From contig NZ_JPST01000019.1 in the NCBI RefSeq assembly GCF_000763315.1, forward strand, positions 1 through 64,000: a stretch of DNA of 64,000 nt, given 5' to 3'. The translations under genes were made by a program, and so were the position numbers. Positions within the stretch are counted from its first letter, which is position 1. Every line of letters starts with the position of its first letter. The stretch is from Thermoactinomyces daqus (lineage in GTDB: Bacteria; Bacillota; Bacilli; Thermoactinomycetales; Thermoactinomycetaceae). Under the pieces are notes generated by a model. The model searched no databases and was not told where the DNA came from. It saw only the letters and a program-made list of their open reading frames with translations. Shown piece by piece: positions 63,202-64,000 of this stretch.

Positions 63202-63538
63202 AATCTTGTCATTGCATCATTGGATTCCGGTGTGGAACCGGGAAACATTTTCTTATTTCCTGTGGGCCGGGATGGTCACATTTCAGGCCTGTCAGATCAG
63301 AAAAAGCCGCACCCCCGGATGGGAGCCCTGGTTTGAAATTTTTTATACCGGCAGCGCCATTATGCTGTTCTTCTGGCTGTCGATCGAAATCAACATTTAT
63401 TTTGACAGATCTGCCCGGACAGGGTTCTGGGAATTGAACCGCTATTTTGTCTTATATATGATCTGGGCATTATACAGTTTGCTCGTTCATGAAACCGGGC
63501 TGAGACAGCGGGTGCGCGTGTTGGTCCCCGTCTCCTAG
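63044..63538 (+). CDS. DUF2339-like membrane protein, N-terminally short, ends at TAG
   Basis: From ATG 63044 the frame encodes 164 residues with about five membrane helices (VWTIESFVLVWLALREKV, AFYFGTALYGIAALLLLGW, and YFVLYMIWALYSLLVHE). This resembles the interior of DUF2339 multi-pass proteins, which normally start far upstream. It overlaps galU by 158 bases in another frame. It stops at TAG 63536, but the same frame continues immediately after. It is therefore probably a fragment of a longer gene. Confidence 0.55.
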   Translation: MIKWNGLALANVWTIESFVLVWLALREKVKQAFYFGTALYGIAALLLLGWTAEILSLHHWIPVWNRETFSYFLWAGMVTFQACQIRKSRTPGWEPWFEIFYTGSAIMLFFWLSIEINIYFDRSARTGFWELNRYFVLYMIWALYSLLVHETGLRQRVRVLVPVS

Positions 63539-63541
63539 GGC

Positions 63542-64000
63542 ATGATGTTTCTCGCGCTCGTCTCCGTCGCCGTCTGGGGAATGGCGGATCAGCCGCTCTC
63601 TTCCTTTGTTCCTGTTTTCAATATGCGTTTTCTCGCCTTTCTGGTTGAGATCGGTTGCGTCATTCTCATGCTGTGGCGCGGCAGGAAGGCTGAACCGCTC
63701 CCATCCTTGAAGTGGGCTCCGGTTTTGTTGCTGGGAGCGCTCCTGGTTTTGCTGTTTGAAATCGTCACATTGGAAGTGGGAGGGACATCAGACTATTTTG
63801 CGCCGGCGTTTGGTGATTATACCCGGGCCCAATGGTACAAGGGATTTTTTATCTCCCTCAGCTGGATTGGATACAGTCTTTTGTGCGTGTGGCTCGGCAG
63901 GAGTTTCCGGCAGAAACTGATTTTGTTTTTCGCCTGGGGAAGTCTTGGTTTGGGCGTGTTGTCGGTCATGTTTCAAGGGCTGTTTTTGCCGGCGCGGATC
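63542..64000 (+). CDS. continuation of the DUF2339-like gene after an in-frame TAG (partial at window end)
   Basis: Directly after TAG 63536 the same frame resumes at GGC ATG ATG and stays open to the window end (>150 residues). It contains more membrane helices (MMFLALVSVAVWGMADQPL, VLLLGALLVLLFEIVTLE, FFISLSWIGYSLLCVWLG). No ribosome-binding site separates the two parts. One nonsense mutation within a single gene is the simplest explanation; a coupled second gene is the alternative. Confidence 0.6.
   Translation, partial: MMFLALVSVAVWGMADQPLSSFVPVFNMRFLAFLVEIGCVILMLWRGRKAEPLPSLKWAPVLLLGALLVLLFEIVTLEVGGTSDYFAPAFGDYTRAQWYKGFFISLSWIGYSLLCVWLGRSFRQKLILFFAWGSLGLGVLSVMFQGLFLPARI

Overview
The window comes from a spore-forming member of the Bacillota. 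Shine-Dalgarno sites are strong, GTG and TTG starts are common, and intrinsic terminators are abundant. Gene content includes prkA-yhbH, a 34-codon YjcZ-type spore protein, a His-rich coat-like protein, a glutamyl endopeptidase, LplJ, a KimA homologue behind a c-di-AMP (ydaO-type) riboswitch and a PerR-box-controlled PfeT. The moderate-to-high GC of most genes, together with this content, suggests a Bacillales or Thermoactinomycetaceae-like thermophile. That placement is inference. No rRNA, phage or insertion sequence was recognised.

Layout. 0-2 kb: AT-rich fringe with a truncated AlbA_2 protein, a lipoprotein and a decayed ORF. 2-19 kb: mostly housekeeping genes (YyaL, secreted protease, PfeT, a Fic/VbhA-like toxin-antitoxin pair, MscS channel, RNase Z, RecQ, LplJ). 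19.6-29.3 kb: one long operon for phenylacetyl-CoA catabolism, led by a TetR regulator with a perfect palindromic operator over its own promoter. 29.4-30.5 kb: spore or coat small proteins. 30.7-31.1 kb: tRNA-Leu and two nearly identical tRNA-Pro genes. 31.3-36.3 kb: an AT-rich anaerobic module (copper nitrite reductase, an oxidase-subunit-I-like membrane protein, DUF59, three DUF2249 domains, a cupin) with three perfect Fnr-type boxes, followed by a three-repeat CRISPR array without cas genes. 36.6-41.5 kb: HAD phosphatase, family 4 uracil-DNA glycosylase, ABC-class ATPase, RNase HI, QueG. 41.6-45 kb: an AT-rich ABC exporter operon behind a possible attenuator, with two frameshifted permease genes. 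45.8-56 kb: Ogt, Amidase_6, TrmL, PrkA/YhbH, KptA, KimA, EamA. 56.3-64 kb: a two-component system and an envelope glycosylation operon (YkcB, YkcC, GtrA, GalU), both preceded by 11-bp-periodic TTCAG repeats.

How genes work together. The paa operon covers activation (PaaK), ring epoxidation (PaaABC with PaaD) and beta-oxidation-type steps. It lacks a visible PaaE reductase, PaaG or fused PaaZ. The nirK region reads as an Fnr regulon: in each case a promoter -10 element can be placed about 29.5 bp from the box centre, the geometry of activation near -41.5. In the last segment, GalU would supply UDP-glucose, YkcC would charge a lipid carrier, GtrA would flip it and YkcB would transfer the sugar, under the adjacent response regulator.

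Several genes are broken: ykcB, two ABC permeases, the galU 3' end with the DUF2339-like gene, a small ORF beside nirK, and a UGA-interrupted ORF near 1.7 kb. Real decay and assembly indels cannot be told apart from the sequence alone. Starts were chosen by ribosome-binding-site spacing. Family assignments come from recognised motifs, without database searches.
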